Below, piece by piece: positions 1-8,015 of a stretch of 18,832 nucleotides of DNA. The notes beneath the pieces were generated by a model. That model was not told where the DNA came from. It ran no database searches and was given only the letters and a program-made list of their open reading frames with translations. This stretch comes from PZPK01 sp041590075. GTDB lineage: Bacteria; Pseudomonadota; Gammaproteobacteria; Pseudomonadales; Oleiphilaceae. The stretch is from NCBI GenBank assembly GCA_041590075.1, contig JBFHUL010000067.1:1-18832 (forward strand), read 5' to 3'. Made by a program: the position numbers and the translations under genes. Numbering within the stretch: position 1 is the first letter of the stretch; every line of letters begins with the position of its first letter.

Positions 1-407
1 ATAAGTCTCGCCGCGATTTAACCAAGGGCGGAAAAGGGGACGCATCTATTTTTGTTTTGCCCGGTTTACCACTGTCCATGGCCCCGCACACCCTGGGGTG
101 CCTTCTCTTGCTGCACAATTGATGGGCTCTGACAACGCTGCGGGTTGCCACTATTCGCTCACAGCGGGGCTAAAAAGCATTGCCACATTTCGTCTCCGTT
201 CTTCTTCTTACAGAAAACATTTTTACCTTCGCCTAGTTGGTGGCAAGCGGGTATGTGTGGTTGTGGCGCCTCGATATGCATTTTTTTCCGTCAACTTTGT
301 TGAACGCTCATCCGGCGGCCGACATATGTTTCAAGGAGACCCACGTTCGGCCTGCAAGGCTCTATTATGCTGGCGGCACTAGGGTACACCCGTTTAGACC
401 GCCGGGT
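1..407. other. Left-edge region without a convincing gene
   Basis: About 400 bases with no reading frame that I recognise. The two plus-strand frames here (98-382 and 237-461) overlap each other, have no good ribosome binding site, and their translations lack any family resemblance or normal composition; the second also runs into the DUF6435 gene. The base composition has T-runs and looks unlike the atu operon. The only recognisable element is a short motif at 36-54, listed separately. This could be the downstream flank of a mobile gene lying left of the window, or simply non-coding spacer. Confidence 0.5.
36..54. repeat. Possible RAYT/REP-associated flank motif
   Basis: The sequence GGGGACGCATCTATTTTTG resembles, from memory, the short conserved motifs (a GGGGAC core followed by an AT-rich tail) that flank REP-associated tyrosine transposase (IS200-like Y1) genes in many Gammaproteobacteria. 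Only one copy is visible and no transposase is in the window, so it would mark the edge of an element lying to the left. It may be coincidental. Confidence 0.3.
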
Positions 408-596
408 TTATTTACTTGCCGAAGAGGAATTTTGTTCTTCCATGTTGATCTGTTGCCATAACGCGTCGGCTTCCTTGCTCAACATGGAATAGGATTTGAT
501 ATCGCCATTGCGTTGTGCGTGCATCGCTGCTTCGAGTTTCTCGTGGTAGCGTTTGCGCAGTTTTTTTACCGGATCGGCTTTCAGCCACGACAGCAT
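408..596 (-). CDS. DUF6435 family small protein
   Basis: A 62-residue, highly charged protein with no signal peptide or membrane segment, so probably cytosolic. Its pattern matches the small DUF6435 family: an N-terminal MLSWLK followed by a basic stretch (KKLRKRYHEKLE, residues 11-22), then a predicted helical hairpin with AMHAQRNGDIKSYSMLSKEA (24-43), and a polar Ser-rich tail. The function of the family is unknown. The ATG at 596 is preceded by a good ribosome binding site (GAGGA about 7 bases upstream), which supports a real gene despite its size. It is divergent from the cold-shock gene. Family assignment is from recalled sequence resemblance. Confidence 0.75.
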   Translation of the reverse strand: MLSWLKADPVKKLRKRYHEKLEAAMHAQRNGDIKSYSMLSKEADALWQQINMEEQNSSSASK

Positions 597-937
597 GGTC
601 TGTCCTCTGGTTGTGGGTATGTGAGTAATACGCGTCAGACTCTGATTGGATCAGTTGTATGGCACTGGCCGAATTTTTTTCTGTGTAGTGAATATGCTTC
701 GTGTGCGTGCGAGCAGAGAGCGTGGAGGAGAGAAGCATAAAATAAACCATTCTTTTATAGACGTCGTGAAGTAATACCTATACAGTGCTCGCCAGCTAGA
801 GAGAAACGCCCAATATTTATATCCTACATTTCGCTGTTTTATTCGTAATTCCTCGTTCTGCAGTTTTAAGTTCAAGCCTCTGTTTTCAGCTATTTCAGCC
901 TTATCAAAGGCACACTTTTATATTTAGGAACAAGATT
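597..937. other. Intergenic region between DUF6435 and cold-shock genes
   Basis: A 341-base AT-rich spacer between two divergently transcribed genes, so it must hold both promoters. I found no hexamer pair with good spacing that I would commit to. Cold-shock genes commonly have long 5' leaders, so much of 780-937 may be untranslated leader. The heptamer TTTCAGC occurs twice within about 10 bases near 880-897. The minus-strand reading frames in this stretch have no ribosome binding site or family resemblance and I treat them as chance. Confidence 0.5.
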
Positions 938-1147
938 ATGTCTAATACAGTAACGGGTACCGTTAAGTGGTTTAACGAAGCGAAAGGTTTTGGTTTTATT
1001 GAGCAAAAGTCTGGTCCAGACGTGTTTGCACATTTCAGTGAAATTGCCAGCTCCGGTTTTAAAACGCTTAACGAAGGTCAAAGCGTTGAATTTGCAGTGA
1101 CTCAGGGCGCCAAAGGCCCACAGGCTGTGAATATCGTTGCCATCTAA
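938..1147 (+). CDS. CspA-family cold-shock protein
   Basis: A 69-residue single cold-shock domain protein that binds single-stranded RNA/DNA and acts as an RNA chaperone in the cytoplasm. It is the normal length for bacterial Csp proteins. Both nucleic-acid-binding motifs are intact: KGFGFI (RNP1, residues 16-21) and VFAHF (RNP2, 29-33), together with the N-terminal GTVKWFN segment (7-13). An AGGA ribosome binding site lies just upstream of the ATG. The gene is monocistronic and ends in a strong terminator. Cold-shock genes are often controlled through leader structure; whether this copy is cold-inducible cannot be told from the protein, since Csp paralogues are numerous. Confidence 0.95.
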   Translation: MSNTVTGTVKWFNEAKGFGFIEQKSGPDVFAHFSEIASSGFKTLNEGQSVEFAVTQGAKGPQAVNIVAI

Positions 1148-1162
1148 GGCGAACGCATAGTT

Positions 1163-1192
1163 AAAAAAGCAGAGCTTAGGCTCTGCTTTTTT
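1163..1192. terminator. Bidirectional Rho-independent terminator
   Basis: A 7-bp GC-rich stem (GCAGAGC at 1169-1175 with GCTCTGC at 1180-1186) closes a 4-base loop and is flanked by A6 on the left and T8 on the right. The A and T tracts extend the stem and provide a U-run on either strand. It can therefore end the cold-shock transcript on the plus strand and the atu operon transcript, whose last stop codon is at 1212, on the minus strand. Confidence 0.92.
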
Positions 1193-1211
1193 TTGGCCCG
1201 ACGCCCGTGAC

Positions 1212-2975
1212 CTATGCCCAGATCAGAGGATCTTGTGAGCGTGCCCAGTCGGCGTAATGTTGGCGAAACCGTTCATCGACTGCATGCCGTTTGACTTTCA
1301 GGGTCGGCGTGAACAGGCCGCAATCCTCCTCCCAGCCGCTGGTAAACAGCACCAGATGGCTGAGGCGGGAGTAGGGGGCCAGTGTGGTGTTGGTCTCTTC
1401 CAATGTCGTGGCCAGCATGTGTACCAGTGCTTCACGATCTCCCAGACTTGCCGCCTCTGACAGCCTTACGAGCGCGAGTGGTTGATCCAATCCTGATCCC
1501 ACTACCACGACGTGTTCGATCGCTGAGTTACTTCCCAGTGTCTGTTCGATAGGCACAGGCAAGATGAATTTGCCTTTGGTTGTTTTGAATGTGTCTTTGA
1601 TGCGGCCGGTGATCATCAGGTTGCCTTCGTGATCGAAACGCCCAGTATCGCCCGTTCGGTAATAGTCCCCCTGAAATACCTCTGCGGTTTTTTCCGGGTC
1701 ATTGTAATACCCCGTCATTACCCACGGAGCCTTGACCAACACCTCGTCGGTTTGGGGGTCAATTTTGATATGCGTTCCGGGCAGGGGTTTCCCCACAGTG
1801 CCGGGTCGTGTGTCGTTAATGTCGTTATAGGTCACGCCACCACAGAGTTCTGTGGCGCCATAAACTTCCTGAATGGTGATATCGAGTCGGGCAAACCATT
1901 CCAGTACCGATGGCGCAATGGGAGCCGCGCCTGAGATGGCAGAACGCACCTGATTCAGCCCCAGGCCCTTACGGATTTTGGTTTTGATGACATTGCGTAC
2001 CAGAGGGATACGCAACAAGGTATCCAGTTTTCGCTGCGGTAATTTAGTGAGAATGCCTTGCTGGATTTTTACCCAGATGCGCGGAACGGCAAAAAACTGA
2101 GTGGGCTGCACACTCTGTAGATTCGCGGCAAAGCGGTCCAGCGATTCCGAAAACGAGACTTCCGAGCCGGCCACAATCGAGCTGATCTCTGAAACCACGC
2201 GTTCGGCAATGTGGTTGAGCGGCAAATAGGAGATCAGGCGCTCTCCCACACCCTGATAGATTCCGTAACGCGGGTGCGCGCGCTCGTAGTGCATCACCTG
2301 GTTAGCGCAATCATAATTCAGCATAACGCCCTTGGGCGTACCGGTGGTGCCGGAGGTATAAATGATGGTGAACAGGTCATCGGCCTGAGGGAGATAGACC
2401 TGCTCCGCCGGAGCCTGATTCGAGAGAATGTCCTCCCATGCAAGACCTCGCTGCACTTTCGCATTACCCGGATAGTGCGGGAAACGAATGCAATGGACTG
2501 TGTCGGGAACGCCATCCTGTTGTTGTGCCCAGTGTTCGAGTTTGCCGATGAACAGCGCTTTAATATTGCTGAGGCGAATCACTTCATGCAGTTCGTCTTT
2601 GGGCAATGTTGGATAAAAAGGTACCGATACAAAGCCGCCCATCAGAATGGCCAGGTCTGCAATGATCCATTGTGCGCAGTTTTTCGACAGAATGCCTACG
2701 TGATCACCCGGTACCAGCCCCATTGCACGGAGGGCGGCCAATACTTGTCGCGCTTGCCTACCCACCTCGCGCCAGCTGAAAGTGTGCCAGGTGTCGCCTT
2801 CAGGTTGTCGCAAGTACACCTGATCGGGATGCAGTCTTTCACGCGCATAGAAGAGCTCAAGAAAGCTCTGAGCGTCCTGCATCGCTTCGTTTTCGTATAT
2901 GGTCACGGGCGGGACTGTTGCAATAGGTGGGGTGTGCGCTGCGTGCTGATTCAATGTGGCTGCGGGTGTCGACAT
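1212..2975 (-). CDS. atuH: AtuH, AMP-forming acyl-CoA synthetase
   Basis: A 587-residue acyl-CoA synthetase of the ANL superfamily, long-chain/bubblegum-like type. It forms an acyl-adenylate and then the CoA thioester; here the likely substrate is citronellate or geranate, feeding the Atu pathway. Visible motifs are the P-loop-like YTSGTTGTPKG (206-216), YGATE (372-376), YRTGD (439-443), the hinge RIKD (458-461) and a C-terminal Lys in FTPTLKVKR (555-563). I chose ATG 2975 (MSTPAATL) over the upstream in-frame start at 3053 because AGGA sits correctly before it and the extra 26 residues are atypical. It is the last gene of the operon, 111 bases after atuG, and ends just before the shared terminator. 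Substrate is inferred from context. Confidence 0.88.
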   Translation of the reverse strand: MSTPAATLNQHAAHTPPIATVPPVTIYENEAMQDAQSFLELFYARERLHPDQVYLRQPEGDTWHTFSWREVGRQARQVLAALRAMGLVPGDHVGILSKNCAQWIIADLAILMGGFVSVPFYPTLPKDELHEVIRLSNIKALFIGKLEHWAQQQDGVPDTVHCIRFPHYPGNAKVQRGLAWEDILSNQAPAEQVYLPQADDLFTIIYTSGTTGTPKGVMLNYDCANQVMHYERAHPRYGIYQGVGERLISYLPLNHIAERVVSEISSIVAGSEVSFSESLDRFAANLQSVQPTQFFAVPRIWVKIQQGILTKLPQRKLDTLLRIPLVRNVIKTKIRKGLGLNQVRSAISGAAPIAPSVLEWFARLDITIQEVYGATELCGGVTYNDINDTRPGTVGKPLPGTHIKIDPQTDEVLVKAPWVMTGYYNDPEKTAEVFQGDYYRTGDTGRFDHEGNLMITGRIKDTFKTTKGKFILPVPIEQTLGSNSAIEHVVVVGSGLDQPLALVRLSEAASLGDREALVHMLATTLEETNTTLAPYSRLSHLVLFTSGWEEDCGLFTPTLKVKRHAVDERFRQHYADWARSQDPLIWA

Positions 2976-3011
2976 GGTGATCCTCGTGCGAGTGTGTCTG
3001 GCCTGAAGGAA

Positions 3012-3035
3012 GCAGCCAGACCGCAAACCGGCTGC
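3012..3035. other. Possible intra-operon hairpin between atuG and atuH
   Basis: A 6-bp inverted repeat (GCAGCC at 3012-3017, GGCTGC at 3030-3035) with a 12-base loop lies in the 111-base gap between atuG and atuH, the widest gap inside the operon. It has no T-run, so it is not an intrinsic terminator. It might affect mRNA processing or stability, or be chance. Confidence 0.3.
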
Positions 3036-3081
3036 GAAGGGCAGGATGAGCACCTGTGAGTGAACAGATGCCCATCGCTGT

Positions 3082-3095
3082 CTGGATTAATCCAG
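3082..3095. repeat. Perfect 14-bp palindrome at the atuG stop codon
   Basis: CTGGATTAATCCAG is a perfect palindrome that contains the stop codon of atuG (3087-3089). No loop is possible without breaking central pairs, so it is more plausible as a protein-binding site than as an RNA structure. No known regulator site is recognised and chance is quite possible. Confidence 0.35.
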
Positions 3096-3923
3096 AAACA
3101 GGTCGTTCATTAAAGGTTTGTTGCTGTGTTGGTCGTAACGGTATTGTTCGAAGTCCACAACACCACGCTCGCGCAGCAGTGTCTCGTCGATGAGCAACTG
3201 TCCGGACAGCTCACCGGGCGGCGTGCGCAGTATTTCATAAGCCGCGTCGGCCATAATGGCGGGCGTGCGTCCTTTGGACAGCGCCGTCTTTCCGCCGCCC
3301 TCAAATTCGATGGCGGCCGTGGCAATCAGGGTTTGTGGCCACAAACCATTCACCGCAATGCCGTAGCGCCGGTATTCCTCAGCCATGCCCAGGGTGAGCA
3401 TGCTCATGCCGTATTTCGTTACAGTATAAGGCCCATAGTGCTGGAACCATTTGGTATCCAGATTGATCGGAGGGGACAGGCTCAGAATATGCCCCTGATC
3501 CGACTTTTTGAGCCAGGGCAGAACGGCCTGTGCGCCGCACAGCACCGCCCGGGTGTTAATCTGAAACATCAGGTCGAAGCGTTTGGGTGGCAGGCTCTCG
3601 CTGTTCACCAGTTTAATGGCGCCCGCGTTATTGATGAGCCCGTCGATCCCGCCGAAGGTGTCTGCCGCCTCTTGCGCCATTTGCTTGAGGCGTTCTTCGT
3701 CGCGCACATCAACCTGCATCGCAAGGGCTTTGCCCCCGGCCTCTTCCACCTCTTTTGCCACACTGTGAATGGTGCCGGGTAGCTTGGGGTGGGGGTGTGC
3801 GGATTTCGCGGCTACCACGATATTGGCGCCTTCGCGGGCGAGGCGCAGCGCAATTTCGCGGCCAATACCGCGGCTCGCGCCGGTAATGATGTAGGTGCGA
3901 CCTTGCAGGGCAGTGTTACTCAT
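3087..3923 (-). CDS. atuG: AtuG, short-chain dehydrogenase/reductase (HSDL2-like)
   Basis: A 278-residue classical-type SDR. The NAD(P)-binding motif TGASRGIG (14-21), NNAG (98-101), the Ser region LSLSPP (147-152) and the catalytic YTVTK (Tyr166/Lys170) are all present, so the enzyme should be active. The insert after the first Rossmann strand (AAKSAHPHPKLPGT, 38-51) is typical of the HSDL2-like branch rather than of FabG. In the Atu pathway it could oxidise a hydroxyl or aldehyde group of a terpenoid intermediate; the exact step is not established to my knowledge. Its ATG overlaps the atuF stop by 4 bases (ATGA, 3920-3923), indicating translational coupling to the carboxylase subunit. Confidence 0.88.
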   Translation of the reverse strand: MSNTALQGRTYIITGASRGIGREIALRLAREGANIVVAAKSAHPHPKLPGTIHSVAKEVEEAGGKALAMQVDVRDEERLKQMAQEAADTFGGIDGLINNAGAIKLVNSESLPPKRFDLMFQINTRAVLCGAQAVLPWLKKSDQGHILSLSPPINLDTKWFQHYGPYTVTKYGMSMLTLGMAEEYRRYGIAVNGLWPQTLIATAAIEFEGGGKTALSKGRTPAIMADAAYEILRTPPGELSGQLLIDETLLRERGVVDFEQYRYDQHSNKPLMNDLFLD

Positions 3924-5914
3924 GATGTAGCGTCCTCGTCGGGTGTAATACTCACCAGTAATTGTCGCAGTTTCACCTGGTCACCCGCCTGCACCCGCAC
4001 TTCATTGATGGTACCGTCCACGTCGGCTTTGAGTGGGTGTTCCATCTTCATGGCTTCGAGAATCACCAAGGTCTGGCCGCGCGTCACTTTAGCACCGGGT
4101 TCTGCTGTGACTTCAATGATGGCGCCGTCCATGGAGGCTTTTATTTCACCCGTACCGGCACCTTCCTGCGCCGAAATAGCCGCGTGGGTGGCATCTTCAA
4201 ATAGGTAATCCCGGCTGCCCAGGCGCAAGAACACCTCGTTACCGGCGATATGGTAAACGCAGCTGCGGCGCACACCTTCATGCACATACACAAGCCGCTT
4301 GCCGTCGTCACTGATCACCTGCAGCGCCAGGGTGCTGTCTCCCTGTCGAATCACATAGGCATCGCGTTGATGTTCCAGTGTGATTGACCATTTGCTGTCG
4401 CCCGACTTTAACTGATAGGGCCAGGGGGCCTGGCCGGTATTGCTCCAGCCGGCCAGTTCCTGAGTAAAATCATGTTGTGGGCGTTGCTCGAGAAAACTGA
4501 TCAGCGTGGCGATGGCGATTGCCAGCGGCTCGGGTGTTTGCGCGCACATGCTGGGATTATCGGCAAAGTCTTCGCCAATAAAGGCCGTCGTGGCGTCGCC
4601 TGCGATAAAACTCGGGTGGCGCAGGACTTCGCAGAGAAAGTGACTGTTTACCGTAACGCCAAAAAGCGTGCTGTCTTCGATGGCGCGTACCAGTCTTCTT
4701 CGGGCCTCTTCGCGATTACTCCCGTAGGCGATAATCTTGGCAAGCATGGGGTCGTAAAAGGCCGACACCATTTGACCACTGCGAATGCCGCCATCGATAC
4801 GCACACCGTCACCGCTTGCGGGCCGCCACACGTGAATGGGGCCGGTCTGGGGGAGAAACTGATTCGCAGGGTCTTCCGCGTACAGACGCACCTCCATGGC
4901 GTGGCCCTGAATCATAATATCGGCTTGCGTGAGAGGTAATACCTGCCCGGCGGCCACGTTGAGCTGCCAGGCGACCAAGTCGGTACCGGTGACCAGTTCA
5001 GTAACGGGGTGCTCCACCTGGAGTCGCGTATTCATTTCGAGAAAGTAAAAGTTTTTGTCGGCATCAACGAGAAACTCCACCGTGCCGGCGCCCACATAGT
5101 TGCAGGCAAGGGCCGCTTTAACGGCCGACTCGCCCATGCGGCGGCGCAAATCCTCATCAACAAAAGGCGAGGGTGCTTCCTCGACCACCTTCTGGTGGCG
5201 GCGCTGTACCGAGCAGTCACGTTCGCCAAGATACACAGCATTGCCGTGTTTATCTGCGAATACCTGAATCTCAATATGCCGTGGTTGCAACACGGCTTTT
5301 TCGAGAATGAGTTCGCCATTGCCAAAGGCATTTTCCGCTTCGCTGCGCGCGGTTTTAATCTGCGCGGCAAGTTCACTTTCTTCCATCACCAGGCGCATGC
5401 CGCGGCCACCGCCGCCTGCAGAGGCTTTGACCATAATGGGGAAGCCTATACTTTTGGCCTGCGCCACCAGATGCTCAAGCTCCTGATTCGCGCCTTCGTA
5501 GCCGGGAATGCAGGGTACGCCCGCCTCAATCATGGCAATTTTAGACAGGCGTTTACTGCCCATCAGCTCAATTGCCTTGGATGGTGGACCAATAAATTCA
5601 ATGCCGGCGGCCTCGCAGGCATTGGCGAAGCCGCTGTTCTCCGATAAAAAACCATAACCGGGGTGCACCGCCTGAGCGCCGGTTTTACGCGCGGCGTCGA
5701 GCACTTTGTCGATCACCAGATACGATTCGCCAACCGCGGCCGGCCCGATACATACGGCTTCATCAGCCAGTTGTACATGGGGCGCACAGGCATCGGCCTC
5801 GCTGTAAACGGCCACCGTGCGATAGCCGAGTGACTTGGCGGTACGCATGACGCGTACGGCGATTTCGCCACGGTTGGCGATCAGTATTTTTTCAAAGCTG
5901 TTTTGCTGGGGCAT
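3920..5914 (-). CDS. atuF: AtuF, geranyl-CoA carboxylase alpha (biotin-carrying) subunit
   Basis: A 664-residue biotin carboxylase/biotin carboxyl carrier subunit. It carboxylates its own biotin with ATP and bicarbonate and hands the carboxyl group to AtuC, in an expected alpha6beta6 complex. The N-terminal carboxylase domain has the ATP-grasp glycine loop KASAGGGGRGM (163-173), RRHQKVVEEAPS (238-249) and EMNTRLQVEHPVTE (293-306). The C-terminal biotinyl domain carries EAMKM with the biotinylated Lys at 623. Length agrees with geranyl- and methylcrotonyl-CoA carboxylase alpha subunits. Sequence alone separates these two poorly; the surrounding atu genes make geranyl-CoA the likely substrate. 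An AGGTGAGA ribosome site precedes the ATG. It lies 35 bases after atuE and overlaps atuG. Confidence 0.92.
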   Translation of the reverse strand: MPQQNSFEKILIANRGEIAVRVMRTAKSLGYRTVAVYSEADACAPHVQLADEAVCIGPAAVGESYLVIDKVLDAARKTGAQAVHPGYGFLSENSGFANACEAAGIEFIGPPSKAIELMGSKRLSKIAMIEAGVPCIPGYEGANQELEHLVAQAKSIGFPIMVKASAGGGGRGMRLVMEESELAAQIKTARSEAENAFGNGELILEKAVLQPRHIEIQVFADKHGNAVYLGERDCSVQRRHQKVVEEAPSPFVDEDLRRRMGESAVKAALACNYVGAGTVEFLVDADKNFYFLEMNTRLQVEHPVTELVTGTDLVAWQLNVAAGQVLPLTQADIMIQGHAMEVRLYAEDPANQFLPQTGPIHVWRPASGDGVRIDGGIRSGQMVSAFYDPMLAKIIAYGSNREEARRRLVRAIEDSTLFGVTVNSHFLCEVLRHPSFIAGDATTAFIGEDFADNPSMCAQTPEPLAIAIATLISFLEQRPQHDFTQELAGWSNTGQAPWPYQLKSGDSKWSITLEHQRDAYVIRQGDSTLALQVISDDGKRLVYVHEGVRRSCVYHIAGNEVFLRLGSRDYLFEDATHAAISAQEGAGTGEIKASMDGAIIEVTAEPGAKVTRGQTLVILEAMKMEHPLKADVDGTINEVRVQAGDQVKLRQLLVSITPDEDATS

Positions 5915-5949
5915 GTCTTTGTCTCACCTGAGGTTGGGGTCGCTCGCGA

Positions 5950-6771
5950 TTATTCTGTCCATGAGGGCTGACGCTTCTGCATGAATGCCAAGGTGCCTTC
6001 CTGTCCTTCTTCGCTCTGTACGGCTGCAGAGAATGCATGGGCAGCATCATCGAGCAAGGTGTCGAGAGGACGATCGCCCACACCGAGTATGAGTTGCTTG
6101 GTGTAGCGGTTGGCGTGTGGCGCGCAGCGTTTTACCTGTTGCAGAACATGCTGCAAGGCGGCCTCCAATTGCGCAGTGTCGGCATGTACTTCGTGCACAA
6201 TGCCAAGGCGTTGGGCTTCATTGCCATCAAAGCGCGCGCCCAGTAAGGCCAGTCGGCGGGTTTGCGTTAAGCCAATTCGCCGCACAACAAACGGTGCAAT
6301 CTGTGCGGGAGGAATGCCCAGTCCGGTTTCCGGCAGGCCAAATTGCGCTGAAGATGCCGAGAGTGCAACGTCCGAAATACAGCACAGCCCAAAACCGCCA
6401 CCGAGAACGGCGCCCTCGGTCACCGCGATGACCACTTGAGGAAGTTGATTGGCGGCAGTAATCATGCGGCCGAATTGGCGATTCAGGGTATAGAAGGGGT
6501 CTTCGTCATCCGCCGGTTTGGCCGCGGCCATACGCGCGTTCGCCATATCTTTGATATCGCCCCCAGCACAGAAGTGCCCGTCGCTGCCGCGCAGCACGAG
6601 GGCGCGAATATCCCGAGAGTCGGCAATGCGCTCAAACAATGCCATGAATTCGTGCACCATCTTCAGGCTCATGGCGTTGCGCACTTTAGGGCGATTCAAG
6701 GTCACATGCAGGGCATGATCCTCTTGCCGCACTAACAGGGTTTCGCATTCAGGAAAAGGGGATTCGCTCAT
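5950..6771 (-). CDS. atuE: AtuE, isohexenylglutaconyl-CoA hydratase
   Basis: A 273-residue crotonase-fold enzyme that adds water to isohexenylglutaconyl-CoA, the product of geranyl-CoA carboxylation. The oxyanion-hole elements HFCAGGDI (66-73) and GGGFGL (124-129) are intact. Of the two acidic residues of classical enoyl-CoA hydratases, the first position is glycine here (Gly128 in GGGFGL, usually Glu) and the second is kept (Glu148 in GLPETG). The following GIPPAQIAPFV (152-162) fits what I recall of AtuE-type proteins. It lies 14 bases after atuD and 35 bases before atuF, clearly one transcript. A GAGGG ribosome site precedes the ATG. A generic enoyl-CoA hydratase is the alternative, but the context argues strongly for AtuE. 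Confidence 0.88.
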   Translation of the reverse strand: MSESPFPECETLLVRQEDHALHVTLNRPKVRNAMSLKMVHEFMALFERIADSRDIRALVLRGSDGHFCAGGDIKDMANARMAAAKPADDEDPFYTLNRQFGRMITAANQLPQVVIAVTEGAVLGGGFGLCCISDVALSASSAQFGLPETGLGIPPAQIAPFVVRRIGLTQTRRLALLGARFDGNEAQRLGIVHEVHADTAQLEAALQHVLQQVKRCAPHANRYTKQLILGVGDRPLDTLLDDAAHAFSAAVQSEEGQEGTLAFMQKRQPSWTE

Positions 6772-6785
6772 CGTTCAGCCCTCGC

Positions 6786-7943
6786 TTATTTCTTTTTACC
6801 GGGCAGAATGCCCATCATCTTGCAGATAATACCGAGCATGATTTCATCGGCGCCGCCGCCAATGGAGACCAGACGCACATCGCGATAGGCACGCGACACC
6901 ATGTTCTCCCACATATAGCCCATGCCGCCCCAATACTGCAGGCAAGAATCGGTCACTTCACGGCCCAGGCGGCCGGCTTTGAGTTTTGCCATGGAGGCCA
7001 GCAGGGTAACATCCTGTTTGTTCACGTACTGCTCGACGGCCTGATAGACCATGCAGCGCAGGGCTTCGATCTCGGTTTGTAGTTCTCCAAAGCGGAAATG
7101 GATGGCCTGATTGTTGATAAGTGGCTGGCCGAAAGTTTCGCGTTCTTTACAGTAGTCGATGGTTCCGGTGACACAATTTTCCAGACCCTTAAGAATATTG
7201 GCCGCGCCGAACAGGCGTTCCTCCTGAAACTGGATCATCTGCATCATAAAGCCCGCACCTTCCTGACCAATGCGATAACGTTGCGGCACCCGCACGTTGT
7301 CGAAAAACACCTGGGCGGTTTCCGAGGAGCGCATACCCAGTTTGTCGAGTTTGGGTGCTACGGTGATGCCGGGGGACTTCATGGGCACAATGATCAGGCT
7401 CTTGTTGATATGCACCTTATCGTCGGAAGTGTTGGCCAGCAGACAGATGAAATCGGCACTGGGGCTGTTGGTGATCCACATTTTGGTGCCATTGATAATG
7501 TAGTCGTCGCCGTCTTTCACGGCACTGGTTTTCAAACCGGCCACGTCGGATCCCGCGCCGGGTTCGGATACCCCGATACAGCCCACCATGTCGCCCTGAA
7601 TGGCGGGTGTGAGAAATTCATGCCGCAGTTCATCCGAGCCAAAACGCGCCAGAGCGGGTGTACACATGTCGGTCTGCACGCCAATGGCCAGAGGCACGCC
7701 GCCGCAGTGTGCCGCGCCGAATTCTTCCGCCGCTACAATGTTGTAACTGTAATCGAGCCCCATGCCGCCGAACTCTTCAGGCTTGCTGATACCCAGCAGG
7801 CCCAGGTCGCCCAGCTTTTTAAAGATCTCTTTCATCGGGAAGGTGCCGGCTTTTTCCCATTCATTAACATGGGGGTTGATTTCATTCTCGACGAAGTTTT
7901 TAACGGTACGGCGAATTTCTTTGTGTTCCTGCGTAAAAATCAT
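6786..7943 (-). CDS. atuD: AtuD, citronellyl-CoA dehydrogenase
   Basis: A 385-residue FAD-dependent acyl-CoA dehydrogenase that introduces the alpha,beta double bond into citronellyl-CoA to give geranyl-CoA, passing electrons to ETF. The family signatures are visible: CIGVSEPGAGSDVAGL (122-137), MWITNS (155-160), RETFGQPL (268-275) and the C-terminal QYWGGMGYM (336-344). The catalytic base is not in the usual short/medium-chain place: that loop reads SIGGGADE (360-367) with no Glu, while Glu242 in EERLF sits where isovaleryl-CoA and long-chain dehydrogenases carry their base. This fits a beta-methyl-branched substrate. Length is normal for the family. It is 72 bases after atuC and 14 before atuE. 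Confidence 0.9.
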   Translation of the reverse strand: MIFTQEHKEIRRTVKNFVENEINPHVNEWEKAGTFPMKEIFKKLGDLGLLGISKPEEFGGMGLDYSYNIVAAEEFGAAHCGGVPLAIGVQTDMCTPALARFGSDELRHEFLTPAIQGDMVGCIGVSEPGAGSDVAGLKTSAVKDGDDYIINGTKMWITNSPSADFICLLANTSDDKVHINKSLIIVPMKSPGITVAPKLDKLGMRSSETAQVFFDNVRVPQRYRIGQEGAGFMMQMIQFQEERLFGAANILKGLENCVTGTIDYCKERETFGQPLINNQAIHFRFGELQTEIEALRCMVYQAVEQYVNKQDVTLLASMAKLKAGRLGREVTDSCLQYWGGMGYMWENMVSRAYRDVRLVSIGGGADEIMLGIICKMMGILPGKKK

Positions 7944-8015
7944 GCTGTTGCTCTCTTGTTGTCGTGGCTTGAAGGGGCTGTCTTCAAGTTACGCACGCTA
8001 TTGGTAAATGTCGGG

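Noticed and set aside
200..407. Possible integron cassette recombination site (attC-like) in the left flank
   Set aside because: I could not find paired core sites with matching inverted arms; the resemblance was only in short words.
98..461. Two overlapping plus-strand reading frames at the left edge
   Set aside because: No ribosome binding site, no family resemblance, and the second overlaps the well-supported DUF6435 gene on the other strand.
412..875. Minus-strand frames upstream of and across the DUF6435 gene
   Set aside because: Low-complexity translations without a ribosome site; they lie over the promoter region and in another frame of the DUF6435 gene.
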